Shown: positions 33,126-44,814 of the stretch, in pieces
Numbering within the stretch: the stretch's first letter is position 1
Layout: the number at the start of each line of letters is the position of its first letter
DNA from: Diabrotica undecimpunctata
Lineage: Eukaryota; Arthropoda; Insecta; Coleoptera; Chrysomelidae
Length of the DNA stretch: 64,000 nucleotides
Direction of reading: 5' to 3'
Assembly (NCBI RefSeq): GCF_040954645.1
Contig: NC_092811.1
Span: 83,213,063 to 83,277,062, forward strand
Notes under the pieces: model-generated
Seen by the model: only the letters and a program-made list of their open reading frames with translations
What the model was told of the DNA's origin: nothing
The model's database searches: none
Position numbers and translations under genes: made by a program

Positions 33126-35558
33126 ATGAATAGCAGAAGTAGACGCATACTTGCGTTATGTGATATGGAGGAAACCGTCATTCAATCGAACACTGAAAGC
33201 AATTTGGTATGTAGTATTAACTCTGTTATTTATCCTGTTCAAAATCATTCACACAGTGAGTGTCAAGCAGATGACCTAACAATTCCTCTTGATCTTGGTA
33301 ACCAGGAAAATAAAGAAAATAATGGTTTTACTCTGACTCTTCCTAGTACAACCCATGCTGATGACCAGTTAAATTATGCTATGTTGTTAGACCTTGACGA
33401 TAATGTAATTGCATATTCAAAAAATGTGCAAGAGAACTTAGATTCTATTAACCTAACGAATGAAATACAATTACTAGACACGGATGGAGTTAAAAACAAT
33501 CAAACCATGTTTTTCTTAAATGACGGAATACAAGTTGAGGAAATAGTGACAATTGAAAGTACATTTGTTACTCAAGAGAGCAATGGGGAATGCACAGATC
33601 GCTCTGATGAAAACATTGATGATAATGAAATTACCTTTTCAAAAAATCTACAAAAGAACTTAGAGACTGTTAACGCACAAAATGAAGTACAATTATTAGT
33701 AAAGATGGATATAGTTAAAAATACGTCAGCCGATGAAAAAAATCAAACAGAGTTGGCCTTAAAAGATGGAACACAACTCGAAGAAGGAGTGACAGTCGAA
33801 AGTACATCTGTTGCTCAAGAAAACCATGAAGTTATCAACGAAGAAGTCATAAAAAGGAAAAGAAAACAAAGGGCTGTTAGATCTGAAAAATCAAAATGGT
33901 ATCGAGCTGTTAATAAAAAACTTAGATTAGAAGGTAAAGAATATATAGGCTATGAAAGAAAAGGAAAAATAGTAACCCATAACAAGCCAAGAACAAATAA
34001 GAGTATTGGACCCCGTTGTACGTCTGAATATTGTAAGAAATTCCAAAAATGTCACAAGATAAAAGAGGATCAAAGGCTGGAAATTTTTCAATGATTCTGG
34101 GAGAAAACATCATGGGAACAAAGGCGAGTATACATAGCTGGCTTAGTACAGACAATCCAACCCAAACGTCGATACACAACATCAGATCATTCGAGACGAG
34201 GACAAACATTTATATACACGCTTAAAGTGGAGAATGAAAATTTTCCTGTGTGCAAAACCATGTTTCTGTCAACTTTCTCTATTGGGGAGAGATCTGTCCG
34301 TGATTGGGTGATCAATAGTAAACACGGAATGGCTGAATCTCAAGAAGTCAAGAATTCACTTCGTAAAGTATCTAACAAGAAACTGAAAGACAAAGTTATA
34401 TTAGAACAATTTTTAGACGATTTACCAAAGTTACCGTCGCATTATTATAGAAAGAACAATTCAAAATTTTTTGTAGAGCAATGTTTTGACTCTTTGTCAA
34501 AATTATACTCAGTATACTGTGAACACGTTAAAAACAAAGGTAGAATACCCTTAAGTAAAACTAAGTTTTCAGTTGTTTTCAAAGATAAAAATATGTCATT
34601 ACATACTATCCAAAAAGATAAATGTGACACTTGCACAAAATATGAAGTAGGAAATATTACCGAAGATGTCTGGAAACAGCATGTAGATCGGAAAAATCGA
34701 GCTAGAGAAGAACTGGAGAAAGACAAAGTAGATGCTGTTAACAAAAAAACTAGACTTATTCAAATGGATTTACAGGCTGTTAAGGTGGCCCCTTCAATAC
34801 AATCAAGTTCAGCATACTTTAAAACAAAATTATGTTGCCATAACCTGACTGTGTATGATATCGCCACTAAATATACGGTATGTTTTTGGTTTAGCGAAAC
34901 TGACACTGACTTAAAAGCATCAACATTTGCTACAATATTAATTCGTTACCTGCAAACCCACTGCCAAGATGACGACGAAATTTTAATTTATTCCGATGGC
35001 TGCACGTATCAAAATAGAAATTGTATAATGGGAAATGCTCTGTTAGATTTTGCGATAAATCATAAAAAAACAATAATTCAGAAATATCTCGAAGTTGGAC
35101 ACACTCACATGGAGTGTGATTCTGTTCATGCGAATATTGAAAAGAAAGTTAAAAACAAGCCAATTTTTCTACCAAGCTTTTATTTGACAGCTACCGAAAC
35201 TGCAAGATCTAAGCCTATGCCTTATTTTGCCAAGTGGATGAACTATGATGAATTTATTGACTACTCCGATTCATCAAAAAATCGCTTCAAGTCACTTCGA
35301 GCAGGTACGAACAAAGTTGTTGACCTAAGAGCAATCAAATACACTCCAGGAGGGGAGGTACTTTACAAAACAAATTTTGATCACGAGTGGCAGATATTAC
35401 CTCAAAGGATGATTCAAGTTGCAGCACCCATCACTTGGAACAAGCTTAATAAAGAACCAAGAAAAATGTCTGCATCGAAATTCAAGCATTTACAGGAACT
35501 TAAACCAGTCATTCCCAAAGACTGTCATGCTTATTACAACATACCTCACTTTACATAA
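33126..35558 (+). pseudogene. Sola-like DDE transposase, copy 2, one in-frame stop
   Basis: One frame from ATG 33126 to TAA 35556-35558, interrupted by a single TGA at 34092-34094 (811 codons including both stop codons). N-terminal third: two acidic repeats (ENLDSINLTNEIQLL-like at about 33430 and 33650). Then a basic stretch KRKRKQR, SEKSKWYRAVNKKLRLEGKE and a Cys-rich CTSEYCKKFQKCHK. C-terminal part: Cys pairs in DKCDTCTKYE, first Asp in LIQMDLQAVKV, second Asp in ILIYSDGCTYQNRN, acidic residues in VGHTHMECDSVHANIEKK, and a C-terminal KHLQELKPVIPKDCHAYY. Apart from the one stop, the frame is intact, which implies a young copy. The function is inferred from its position between terminal repeats. 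Confidence 0.75.
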
Positions 35559-36204
35559 TGATAATCGTCTTACTATTACATCGTTTATTATAATTTAGTA
35601 AATAAAAAATTTTCCTACAAACTACCAGTAGTTTTTATTAAACCAGATTTCATAACACAGGACTTGCCTACTTTAGATATAATGAGATTAAGGCAGAATG
35701 AATGGTGAAAGGTGAAGCACATGCATGGACAAATGCATGGCAATAGGGGAAGAAAATTCCTTTTAAATTATAAGAACAAAATAAAATCAATTTTAATTAT
35801 TTTCGTCTGTTCTATTTATATTATATATATAGCCCAATTATGTAATAATATGTCGTAATCCACAGAATTAGTCCAAATTGTAAAATTCAATATGTCGTAA
35901 GCCACCGTTAACGAGAAAAAAGTAATAGAACCAATTAAAACGTAATAAAACATTAATCTAGCAATGAAATAACTTTATACATATTAATTACAATTTTTTA
36001 AATTTGCTTTAAATGACATGACAGTTTTTTCCTTCTCCTCTAAAATCAAGTGTTGGTGGGTTACGACATAATGCGGTTATTGCGACGATATACTTTTTTT
36101 TGCCTTTTATGTAAATTGTTTTTTATTCATAATACTTTTTTTGTAATTTTTTTCTGTATTTTTTGATTATTTGGGCACAATTACTAGTTTAAAGCACAGA
36201 AAAC

Positions 36205-36445
36205 ATTAAAATTTGATCACTTTTGCTTCGTCTGTATGTCGCGTTAATGGCTTAGCGATATCTGCAAACTTCTTAATAAACCTCCGGTAGTAAGTACATA
36301 GTCCAAGAAAACTTCTCACTCGATGTTTGTCGGTTGGTTCTGGCTATTCCTTAATGGAATCGATTTTTCCTTTATCCACGGCCACTCCTTCTTTACTGAC
36401 TATATGACCCAGAAATGTCGCAGGAGCATTTCAAGAGTCCAAATG
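36205..36445 (-). pseudogene. Gypsy reverse transcriptase fragment with internal deletion
   Basis: Minus strand: FKVMPFGL joins, with a frameshift and loss of the YxDD region, to LGHIVSKEGVAVDKGKIDSI, then PEPTDKHRVRSFLGLCTYYR and FADIAKPLT. These are typical Gypsy RT thumb/connection blocks. One stop follows SIKE. Confidence 0.75.
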
Positions 36446-36540
36446 GCATAACTTTGAATTGATAAATATAATATAATATAAATATTGATAAATAAATTGA
36501 AAATGATAAAATAAAAAACAAATGTCTTCGACTCAGTATT

Positions 36541-39095
36541 GGATAGTTGGGAAGTACGCCTGTAGACGTTATGGAAACAGAAACATGTGAACCACCATTG
36601 AATCTTCGGAGAAGATTTCTATCTGACAAATTCGTGTTAAAGTTAAGAAGTCAGAAATCCAAGTTGTTGGTTAAAATATCTCGTTTAGCTGGTTTGGTTT
36701 TAACATCTAAATATTGGGGTAAGAAAAAAATACCATTATTAGTTGAAAGTTTTATTACCAATGTACACAGATATGAAAAACTCTATAAATCCAATGGAAT
36801 TCGTTTATGGAATTATTCTTATGAAATTTTTCTTTCTCCAGTTAAGACCCATATTAACGCTCGCTATTTCTGTCAAAACAATATCATTATACAAAAAGAA
36901 TATTATCAAGATTGTATAGTAAAATGGAAATAGTATGAAAAAGTTTATACTGATAGATCTAAATCGGAACATGGAGTTGGCTGTGCAGTATATTATCCTT
37001 CCAAAATTATTAAGCTAATATACAAACTATCAGATCTGGGCCCTGATTCTAATTGAGATTTCGACTCAAAACATGTCGAAATTAATATGGCGACGTCGAA
37101 ATGCGACTTTGCGAACGTTGTGGATTTTAGCTGAACTAACCAAACTACGTCACTAATTTTCGACTTATCGAAATTAATTTCAACTTCAAGAAAGTGGTTG
37201 AAATTTCATTTCGAGTCGAAATTAATCTGACATGACTGACTGGACTGAGAGAAGTGAACTTAGGTTCAGTTTAGGTAGGCGGTGTTTTGATCCTTGCAAG
37301 GAAAACTAAGTCAAAAAGTATTAATGTGTTTTACGGACATTTGCTAGTTTTGGAGGAATTAGAGAGGATAGATATCCGACGCTCATAACGGAAGATAAGA
37401 AGAATGTTACGGGATACTCAAAATTCTTTTTCACTAAGTGATGCTCAATTTAGGCAGCAATTCCGGCTTAATAAACAAGCTGCAAATTATTTAATAAGGG
37501 TATTGGAACCATATTTGGAAGAAGGTGTTTATGCCTCTAGGATACCCAAAATGTTTAGGGTTAGTATTACTAAGCTGCAGTAAATTTAAAAATATATTAG
37601 AATATAACCACTAAGTCAAATCTTAGTGGTTATAACTTAAGGATATCCCACATCGCCTTTTTTTTTCTTGCCATCTTTTCTTTCAATTCAAAATATAATT
37701 GAGAATGGCCAATATTTATGATTTAACAACTCAAACAAGAAAAAAAAAACGTTCACGTAACTTAAACAAAACAAACATTCAACAAGCGTAGTGCAGCCAA
37801 TAAACAACAGGGCCAACCCAAATTTTCAGCAGTGTCAAAATGATAAAGTAAATATCCCCAGTTTTAACTACAATCGAAATGAATGAGAATCGCTAGCGAT
37901 TGCGACTGTCATGGCGTAGTCGCTTTTAAATTTCGACATCGAAATGAAATAGAATCAGGGCCATGATGTCAATTTTCAGTGCTGAGCTTATTGCCATAAA
38001 ATTAGCAATTAATCTGTGTTTAGAACAAGAAGAGGATAAATTTGTCATATTTACAGACTCTAAAAGTTCGGTAGAAAAACTTAATAATCTGTGTTTGAAT
38101 CCTAATTTAAATTACATCCTTCTTGATATTTTGGAATTGTATCAAAATGTATCAAGTAGAGGAAAACAAATTTATATATCATGGATAAAAGCCCATTCAG
38201 GGTATAGAAGACAATGAAGAAGTGGACTATTTAGCAAATAGTCCACTTCTTCAGTCCAATATAAAAATACCAGAGTCTGATTTTATTCCAATTTTTCGAA
38301 AGGAACTTAAGGAAAAGTGGCAGATAAAATATAAATGTGGAGACAAAGGACAGTTTTTTAAAAATATACAACCAAAAATAGTGGTCAAACCCTGGTTTGA
38401 GAATACACGTAATCGTTCAATTATTCGGATAATAAGTCGAATGCGCTGCAATCATGCACTATTTCCAGCCTATAAACATAAAATAGGGTTGTTAGATAAT
38501 AATAAATGTTTATGTGATGAAATTGCAGATTTACAACATATTCTTTTAGAATGCCCGTTAAAAAAAATAGAAATTGATAAGTTTTATCAACATTTAAGTA
38601 ATATCGTACAAAATGAAATTTCCAATAAATGTTTCAAATCTATTGATATTAGAGGATAATAGTATCTAGAACATCATATATATCAGTATGTAAAATCTAC
38701 TAATATTACTTTGTAAGCAGTATTGCGACATATGAATAAATTTGTAAGCCTAAAACGAAAAAAAAACAATATATAAATAAAACCAAAAAAAAAATCAAAC
38801 CGATAAATGAATAATATTAAACAATAAAAAAATACTAATAAAAAGAAATTAACAATAAAAATAAAAGAAAATTTACAATGTTATATATACTGATATAAAA
38901 AAAAAACAATAAAAATGAAAATAAGTAACCAAAATATTTCGGCATTTACTAACACACTAAAAATATTGTATCCCAATTTAACATGTATATAATATTAATA
39001 TGTATATAATGTAAATAATGGAAATGGATGATAAAACTATGAGAAAACATGACTGGCCTTTTGGCTTTGCCAGTGCCATTAACTTAGGAAAAAAA
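36541..39095 (+). pseudogene. non-LTR retrotransposon (I/R1-like group) C-terminal half with RNase H, interrupted by a Harbinger element
   Basis: 36547-36933 encodes the RT C-terminal region (NLRRRFLSDKFVLKLRSQ, then SRLAGLVL) and the RNase H start VYTDRSKSEHGVGCAVYYP (about 36940-37005). After the insertion 37039-37962 the RNase H continues (IFSAELIAIKLAINLCLEQ; VIFTDSKSSVEKL; ISWIKAHSGY). 38222-38659 holds the tail with a Cys/His block (CNHALFPAYKHKIG, CLCDEIADLQHILLECP). The 3' region ends near 39095 in an A-rich tail. The frame is broken at about 36931 and 38215. The domain order fits RNase H-bearing LINEs of the I/R1/LOA group. Confidence 0.7.
37036..37965. mobile_element. PIF/Harbinger element inserted in LINE RNase H
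   Basis: The element proper, 37039-37962 (924 bp), has ends GGCCCTGATTCTA / TAGAATCAGGGCC and 3-bp flanks CTG and ATG. Removing it and one flank restores the LINE frame LSDLMSIFSAEL. It carries a Harbinger transposase N-terminal fragment on the plus strand (FSLSDAQFRQQFRLNKQAAN, YLIRVLEPYLEEGV at about 37430-37530). A hairpin lies at about 37611-37643. Confidence 0.75.
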
Positions 39096-42000
39096 TAGTG
39101 GTCATTTCAATAAGGAATGCAAATCTTCCGGGTGTCGTTAATATGGGAAAATACACTACACACTTTTACACTTTCAAGGTAACTCACAAAAGCTTATTGA
39201 AACCAGTAATCAAACCATCAGCAGTTTACCTTGCTCAGCTCATAACGTTTCGTTTGAGCACAACTCTACTAATTTGCTGTAAACGGTAAAAATAAACGTC
39301 TTTGACATCTCAGGTAACGAATACGAGGCTCGTGCGCTTCTAGATAACGGCTCGGAAAGTAATTTCATTTCTCAGCGCCTGTTAAACCTTCTAATGTTGC
39401 CTACAACCAAAACACATTTTTTCTATTTCTGGTATAAACCAAACAAATTCTATTGTAAGCTACAGAACATCAGTAAAATTTAAATCCAAAACTATAAACT
39501 TTTCTCAAGGAAATTTACCTTCGCTCACATTCGATAAGAAAACACTTAATATCCCTTCTAATATTACTCTGGCCGATCCAGACTTCAATATTTCATCTTC
39601 TATTCTCTCTATCATCTCAGGTCCATTATTTCCAAACAATACCCTTGCAGCCAGAACTACATATGCCATTTGTCGACTATAAACAATTTGAGCATTGAAG
39701 ATCAACTTCAAAAATTTTGGGAAATTGAAGAATGCCCAAAAACAAAATTTTTGTCTAACGAAGAATTTTCTTGTGAAGATCACTTCTTAAAAACGACTTC
39801 TCTTAATTCTTCTGGTAGGTTTGTAGTATCACTTCCTTGAAATTTTCCGTGGACAATCTAGGCGACTCTAAGACTACAGCAACTTTTATTCTCTTGAAAA
39901 GAAGCTTAATGCGAATTTCGAATTAAAAGATGATTACACTCGATTTATCGATGAATATTTATCCTTACACCATATGTCCGTTTCACCCTTTGAAACCATA
40001 GTGTCTGAGTTCTTTCTTCCTCACCATTGTGTCTATAGAGGCAATAAAATTCATGTTGTTTTTGACGGTTCTGTCAATACAGGTACAGGTGTTTCCCTGA
40101 ACGACATTCTTATGGTTGGACCGAATTTACAAGATGATCTTTTCACTATCATCTCACGTCTTCGTAAACATAGTTTTGTACTAAGAGCCGACATAGAAAA
40201 GATGTATCGACAAATACTGATAAAGGAGGAAGAACGCTCCTTTCAAAAGATCATATGACAATCTGATCATACAAACTCTCTCGAAACGTATACTTTAAAT
40301 ACCGTAACTTACGGTACTGCTTCTGCTAGTTTTCTTGAAACTAGATGTCTTCAAGAAGTGGCACATATGTATGCAACCGATTTTCCCGACATATCTTATA
40401 TCTTCTATAATTTTCGCACGATCACAATTGTCGACGATCTTCACACAGGTGGTTCTACAATAGAAGATATCAAACGCATCAATCACTTACTTCCGCATTA
40501 TTGTCTCGTCATGGTTTCCAATTGAGAAAATGGAAGTCAAACGCACCTATTTTAAACTTTGAGAACCAAAATAATGTTTCCTTGGAAATTGGAGCTGACG
40601 ATACTATCAAAACTTTAGGCTTATTGTGGTGTCCAAAATCTGACACTTTTCATTTCAATGTTCAGCATATAGAGCACAAGTATAAAGTTACAAAGAGGCT
40701 TATTATTTCCACTATATCGAAAATATTTGATCCACTAGGTTTGCTTTCGGCTGTAGCTATAAGATCTAAAATTATTCTCCAAGACTTGTGGAAATTAAAA
40801 ATTTCCTGGGACGAAGTCGTGCCCATGGATATCTTACGAAATGGTTTACATATCAGATTCAACAGGTTAAGCTTAATCAGTTACAAATTCCTAGGCATGT
40901 AATTTGTACAAACTACAAGTCAATTCAACTACACTGTTTTTCAGATGCATCCACCACTGCATATGGTGCTTGCATTTATATTCGTTCATCTGAAGCTAAA
41001 CCAGAAACTCATTGGCCTAATAGAACATTTGAACCTTCTGAACTCCCTGAGCTTCGACCAGTGTCAGCTCTTATCGCAAGAGTTCACATGAAATTGGACA
41101 TCATCACTAAAATATCCTCATTTGTAAAACTACAACGCATTATCGCTTATGTAGAACGCTTTATAAATAATTGTAAATTTTCTCCTAAACGAAGGAGTTT
41201 CGACAACCTTTCTTGTGAGGAAATAGATAATGCTTTAAAATATATAATTCGTCTAGTACAAAATGAAACATTTTATGAGGATTTGACACACCTTAAAAGA
41301 CATTGTAACGTTGTCTGTAAAAGTAAACTACTTACCCTCAATATGTTTATCGATAAGGATAAAATACTCCGCGTTGGTGGAAGACTGCATAATTCTGATT
41401 TTTGTTACGATAAAAAACATCTCATTGTCCTTGATTCTAAACACCACTTTACTACTATTCATGTACGAAATGAGTATCTTACCTTAAATCATTGCGGTCC
41501 TCAAATATTATTAGCTTCCATTCGTGAAAAATGTTGGCCCTTTAATGAACGTCGAGTGGTTCGCAAAATCGTTCGCGATTGTATTATCTGTTGTAGAGCG
41601 GCTCCTAAATTAGAAACCTATCTTATGGGTAATTTACCCTTTGGCAAGGAAGGTAACAATTGGCAGTTTATTCCGCCACGATCACTTCACTTTGGCGGAG
41701 TTTGTAAAGAGGCAGTAAAATCTGTCAAATTTCACCTAAAGCGTGTCATTGGCAATACAATTCTTTCATATGAAGAATTTTCCACTGTTTTATGTCAAAT
41801 TGAAGCTTGCATAAACTCACGACCACTCTCACCAATGTCTAACGACCCTTCCGACTTACTTCCTCTTACTCCAGCACACTTTTTAATTGGATCCACATTG
41901 ACCGCAATATCTGAACGTAATTTCTTAGACGTCAAGGAAAAAAGCCTTAGCAGATTCCAAAGGCTGCAACAAATGATCCAAGGTTATTGGACTAGGTGGT

Positions 42001-42340
42001 CCAAGGAATACATTTCATCCCTCCAGCAGCGACTTAAGTGGAAAAAACATTTCAACAGTCTTCTCAGAATTGGAAGTCTAGTGACGGTGACGGAAGATGG
42101 GACTGAACCCTTAATATGGTGCCTGGGTAGAGTGACTGAATTACATGCGGGTAGTGACGGAATAGTTCGTGCAATGACAATTAAAAATAACGGAGGTTGT
42201 TTCAAGCGACCAGTGACAAAGGTGTGCGTCCTACCCACAGATCAGTAACTTAAGCTTCAGTGAAACAAACAGTGAAAGAAACTTTTAACTCAACTCTTTT
42301 ACTTGTTGAACCCCTGCAGGCGTTAAAGGGAGGCGGCTTA
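39091..42340 (+). pseudogene. BEL/Pao gag-pol (broken)
   Basis: Order on the plus strand: gag zinc-knuckle tail GHFNKECKSSGCR (39101); protease ARALLDNGSESNFIS (39330); RT start FFLPHHCVYRGNKIHVVFDG and SLNDILMVGPNLQDDLF (40010-40140); catalytic VDDLHTGGST (40433); RT-RNase H connection ISKIFDPLGLLSAVAI (40715); RNase H FSDASTTAYGACIYI (40940); integrase zinc-binding KRHCNVV..LRVGGRL and HCGPQILLASIREKCWPF (41300-41540), CIICCRAAP; C-terminal INSRPLSPMSNDPSDLLPLT (41815) and GYWTRWSKEYISSLQQRLKW. The RNase H end and the catalytic core of integrase are deleted, leaving a long joined frame at 40788-42248. A purine tract near 42325 precedes a probable LTR start. Confidence 0.8.
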
Positions 42341-42476
42341 AATGTTAAAACTTTCAAGCAACCCCCACTTTCAGTTAAGTTATACCCGCCCTTCATTTTA
42401 CACCCCTCGAGAGGGGCTCATTTAGTTGCAGACAGAAGAAGGTCGACCCTCAAAGAGTCTCATCACATCAGTGTTA
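42341..42476 (+). repeat. start of BEL/Pao 3' LTR (interrupted)
   Basis: Begins TGTTAAAACTTTC after the purine tract AAAGGGAGGCGGC. It is interrupted at 42476 by a Harbinger element; the LTR probably resumes at 44632. The 5' LTR is not in the window. Confidence 0.45.
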
Positions 42477-42842
42477 GGCCGTCCGCACATGAAGCTACTA
42501 AAAAGAAACCAGTTGGTAACTTTAGTTACCAATCAGTTGCTTATTAGTTACAGTCCATGTATTTTAAAGAGTATCCGCACACAGCGCTACTATACAGCGT
42601 TCCACGTTAAGAAAATAACATTAGGCTTATGGAGATCAGTGTTGCCAAAACTCTCAGGCATACGGTTTACTAGATTGTCGATATATTTTTCGAATTTCCA
42701 TTTTCAATTAACATTTAACTGTAAAGTCAGAATAACAACTGAAGAACCACAAAGCCTTATTATCATGATGTAGTCTCAGAGAACGACATAAAATCGCTGA
42801 CATACGTACACCGTATTATTTTAAGTTGCAATTAGTAATTAG

Positions 42843-43663
42843 ATATATGTATTCCAGACGTTTTGCCGACGATCAAGTAGTCATCGCACAAGATGAAGAA
42901 GATCTCAGCTTTATGCTCAGAAAACTAGAAGAAGAATATAAAAACAACGGAATGGAAATAAACTTAGAGAAAACCGAATACCTAACAACAGAAAACAAGG
43001 ATATGAGAAACCTAGAGATAGACGAGGGAAGACAAATAAATGGAACAGATAAATTCAAGTATTTAGGAACCATAATATCGAACCAGGGAACAACAGAAGA
43101 AGATATAAACAACAGACTGAGACAAACAAGAAACTGTATAAGACAACTAAACTCAGTGTTGTGGGATAAGAACATTACGATAAAGACAAAAAAGAGAATA
43201 TATAACACCCTGACAAGAAGTATCCTGACATATGGGTCCGAAAACTGGACAATAAACAAGAGAAATAGAGGTAGAATAAGAGCAGTAGAAATGGAGTTCC
43301 TGAGGAGAAGCTGTAGACTTACAAAAAGAGACAGAATTGAAAACGCAGAGATTAAGCGGAGAATGGGAGTGCAATCAGACATAATCGACTATATAGAGGA
43401 GAAGAGACTATCCTGGTACGGCCACGTCAGAAGAGCGGACAGAGGACGCTGGATAAACAAAATCACAGAATGGAGCCCGATTGGAAGAAGAAAGAGAGGA
43501 AGACCCCGAAGGTCATTCAGAGATGAAATCGACGAGGCTATGGAGAAAAGAACCCTGCGAGATGCAGACTGGAATGACAGGGAAAATTGGAGAAAACGGT
43601 TGAGTGAAGGAAGACAGTGAAAACTGTGGAAATCCTTAGTAGTAGTAGTATATATGTATTCCA
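42843..43663 (+). mobile_element. 5'-truncated RTE LINE with 14-bp target duplication
   Basis: The element proper, 42857-43649, is flanked by ATATATGTATTCCA on both sides. Its frame starts inside the RT active site (FADD at about 42865) and runs to 43620: EEDLSFMLRKLEEEYKNNGM, FKYLGTIISNQG, YGSENWTINKRN, WYGHVRRADRGRW, RGRPRRSFRDEI. It ends with a (TAG)n tail. The frame is open and probably young. The ATG at 42826 lies outside the element and is not its start. Confidence 0.85.
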
Positions 43664-44202
43664 AGCGGTCCGTTTATTTGCTTTTAAATCTTTAATAGCC
43701 GGCAAAGTGCGTGATTTAACTAAGCAATATTTTCTACTGATTTCTATGATTCATGGTATATGATATTCTTACCGAAAAACAAATAAACTGTCGTTACTAT
43801 AATTAAAATAAGATAAAATAAAATAATCTTTTGTAAATACTATTTATTTAATTAAAATCATTTTCCCTACTTTTAATCTCTTGTTTCGAATGGGTACTTT
43901 TGGTCAATTACGTTAAAAAACATTAATTTAATTCATGTCTGTGAAAACGAAAATACAAATTATACAACCCTGAATCGTGCTTGTGTTCATCGTGGCATCG
44001 CTGCGCTTCTATCGTCCATAAGAAATACATGGCCCTATCTCCGCAATGTTATTTTCTTAACGTGGAACGCTCTATAGTTAGTAACCGATCTCTAATGCAT
44101 AATGCATCAGTGATCGGTCGACAGCAGACTGGACGTGCAGGTCGCTTGGGGACTAGTTTCTAGTTTGTTGTGATATTTTTAAAGTTTAAAGTTTTCGCGA
44201 AA
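43664..44202. other. non-coding part of the Harbinger element
   Basis: No recognised coding sequence. It includes the right partner of the internal inverted pair (44048-44082) and a 17-bp-arm imperfect palindrome at 44083-44117. Confidence 0.4.
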
Positions 44203-44366
44203 TGGCGAAATTGGTAGAACAATCGTTTAATATAAAATTAGTGCAAGAAGTGAAAAAACATCCCTGCCTATACAACTATACGTTAAATGAATATTCGCGT
44301 AAAGATATTACTGAAAAGGCTTGGAATGATATATTATATGGTATTCCTTCCCGTTTTCGTACATAA
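44203..44366 (+). pseudogene. MADF-like DNA-binding domain fragment
   Basis: Reads MAKLVEQSFNIKLVQEVKKH, then PCLYNYTLNEYSRKDITEKA and WNDI, followed shortly by a stop. This is the first two-thirds of a MADF (Adf-1-type Myb/SANT-like) domain. Harbinger transposons commonly carry a second Myb/SANT-like gene beside the nuclease, so it likely belongs to the element around it. It could continue through an intron, since the coding sense is lost after a possible GTATTCC donor. Confidence 0.55.
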
Positions 44367-44814
44367 TTATGTAGAACACAAACAGATTGTGTTATCTTAA
44401 TAATTTTTTCGAGTGAGTGACATTTTTAACGCTATAATAACACTCAATAATATAATATAAAGGTTAAAATTTAAACACCCTATAAAAAAGCTTCTCGTAC
44501 AGGCAAGAAGTGACTCCTTTCTATTAATTTTCAGTAGCGTAGTGTGCGAGTCACAGTTAGTAAACAGTTGGTAATTCTAGTTACCAACTAGTTTAGTTTC
44601 TTTTTAGTAGTTTCATGTGCGGACGGCCTTAGGATAAGGACGCTATTTTTAAATATCTCGTTTATAAAATATTTTACATGCGTTTTTTTTTCTACAATAC
44701 AGTTTAGTTTAAGTGATTTGTTTTTGTATTATTACAAAACGTAAAATTCTTACATCTCCTACAGCCATATAATTTTAACGCAATCATATCATTGATTTAC
44801 TGTTTAATTTTCAG

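Larger units (their letters stand above)
32349..36091 (+). mobile_element. complete Sola-like DNA transposon (TIRs, probable 4-bp target duplication)
   Basis: Terminal inverted repeats of 32 bp at 32353-32384 and 36056-36087 (start CGTCGCAATAACCGCA) differ at one base. ATAT stands next to each end, compatible with a 4-bp duplication, although the local AT repeat makes this ambiguous. Inside are subterminal TATGTCGTAAxCCAC motifs at both ends, a tandem repeat, a hairpin and one long transposase gene. Length about 3.7 kb. Confidence 0.75.
42474..44631. mobile_element. PIF/Harbinger element with MADF gene, TTA target duplication
   Basis: The element proper, 42477-44628, has ends GGCCGTCCGCACATGAA and CTACTAAAAAGAAAC mirrored at 44594-44628, with TTA on both sides (42474-42476, 44629-44631). 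Weaker inverted homology continues inward. A further inverted pair (42590-42622 and 44048-44082) indicates rearrangement. It contains a MADF-like reading frame and an inserted RTE LINE. No Harbinger nuclease was recognised. Confidence 0.75.

Noticed and set aside
34092..34094. TGA as a selenocysteine codon
   Set aside because: No SECIS-like structure was noted and transposases are not selenoproteins. A mutation is far more likely.
33922..34209. 95-codon minus-strand frame inside the Sola-like transposase
   Set aside because: Shadow of the long plus-strand frame.
42873..43382. 169-codon minus-strand frame with many hydrophobic residues
   Set aside because: It is the antisense shadow of the RTE reverse transcriptase frame.
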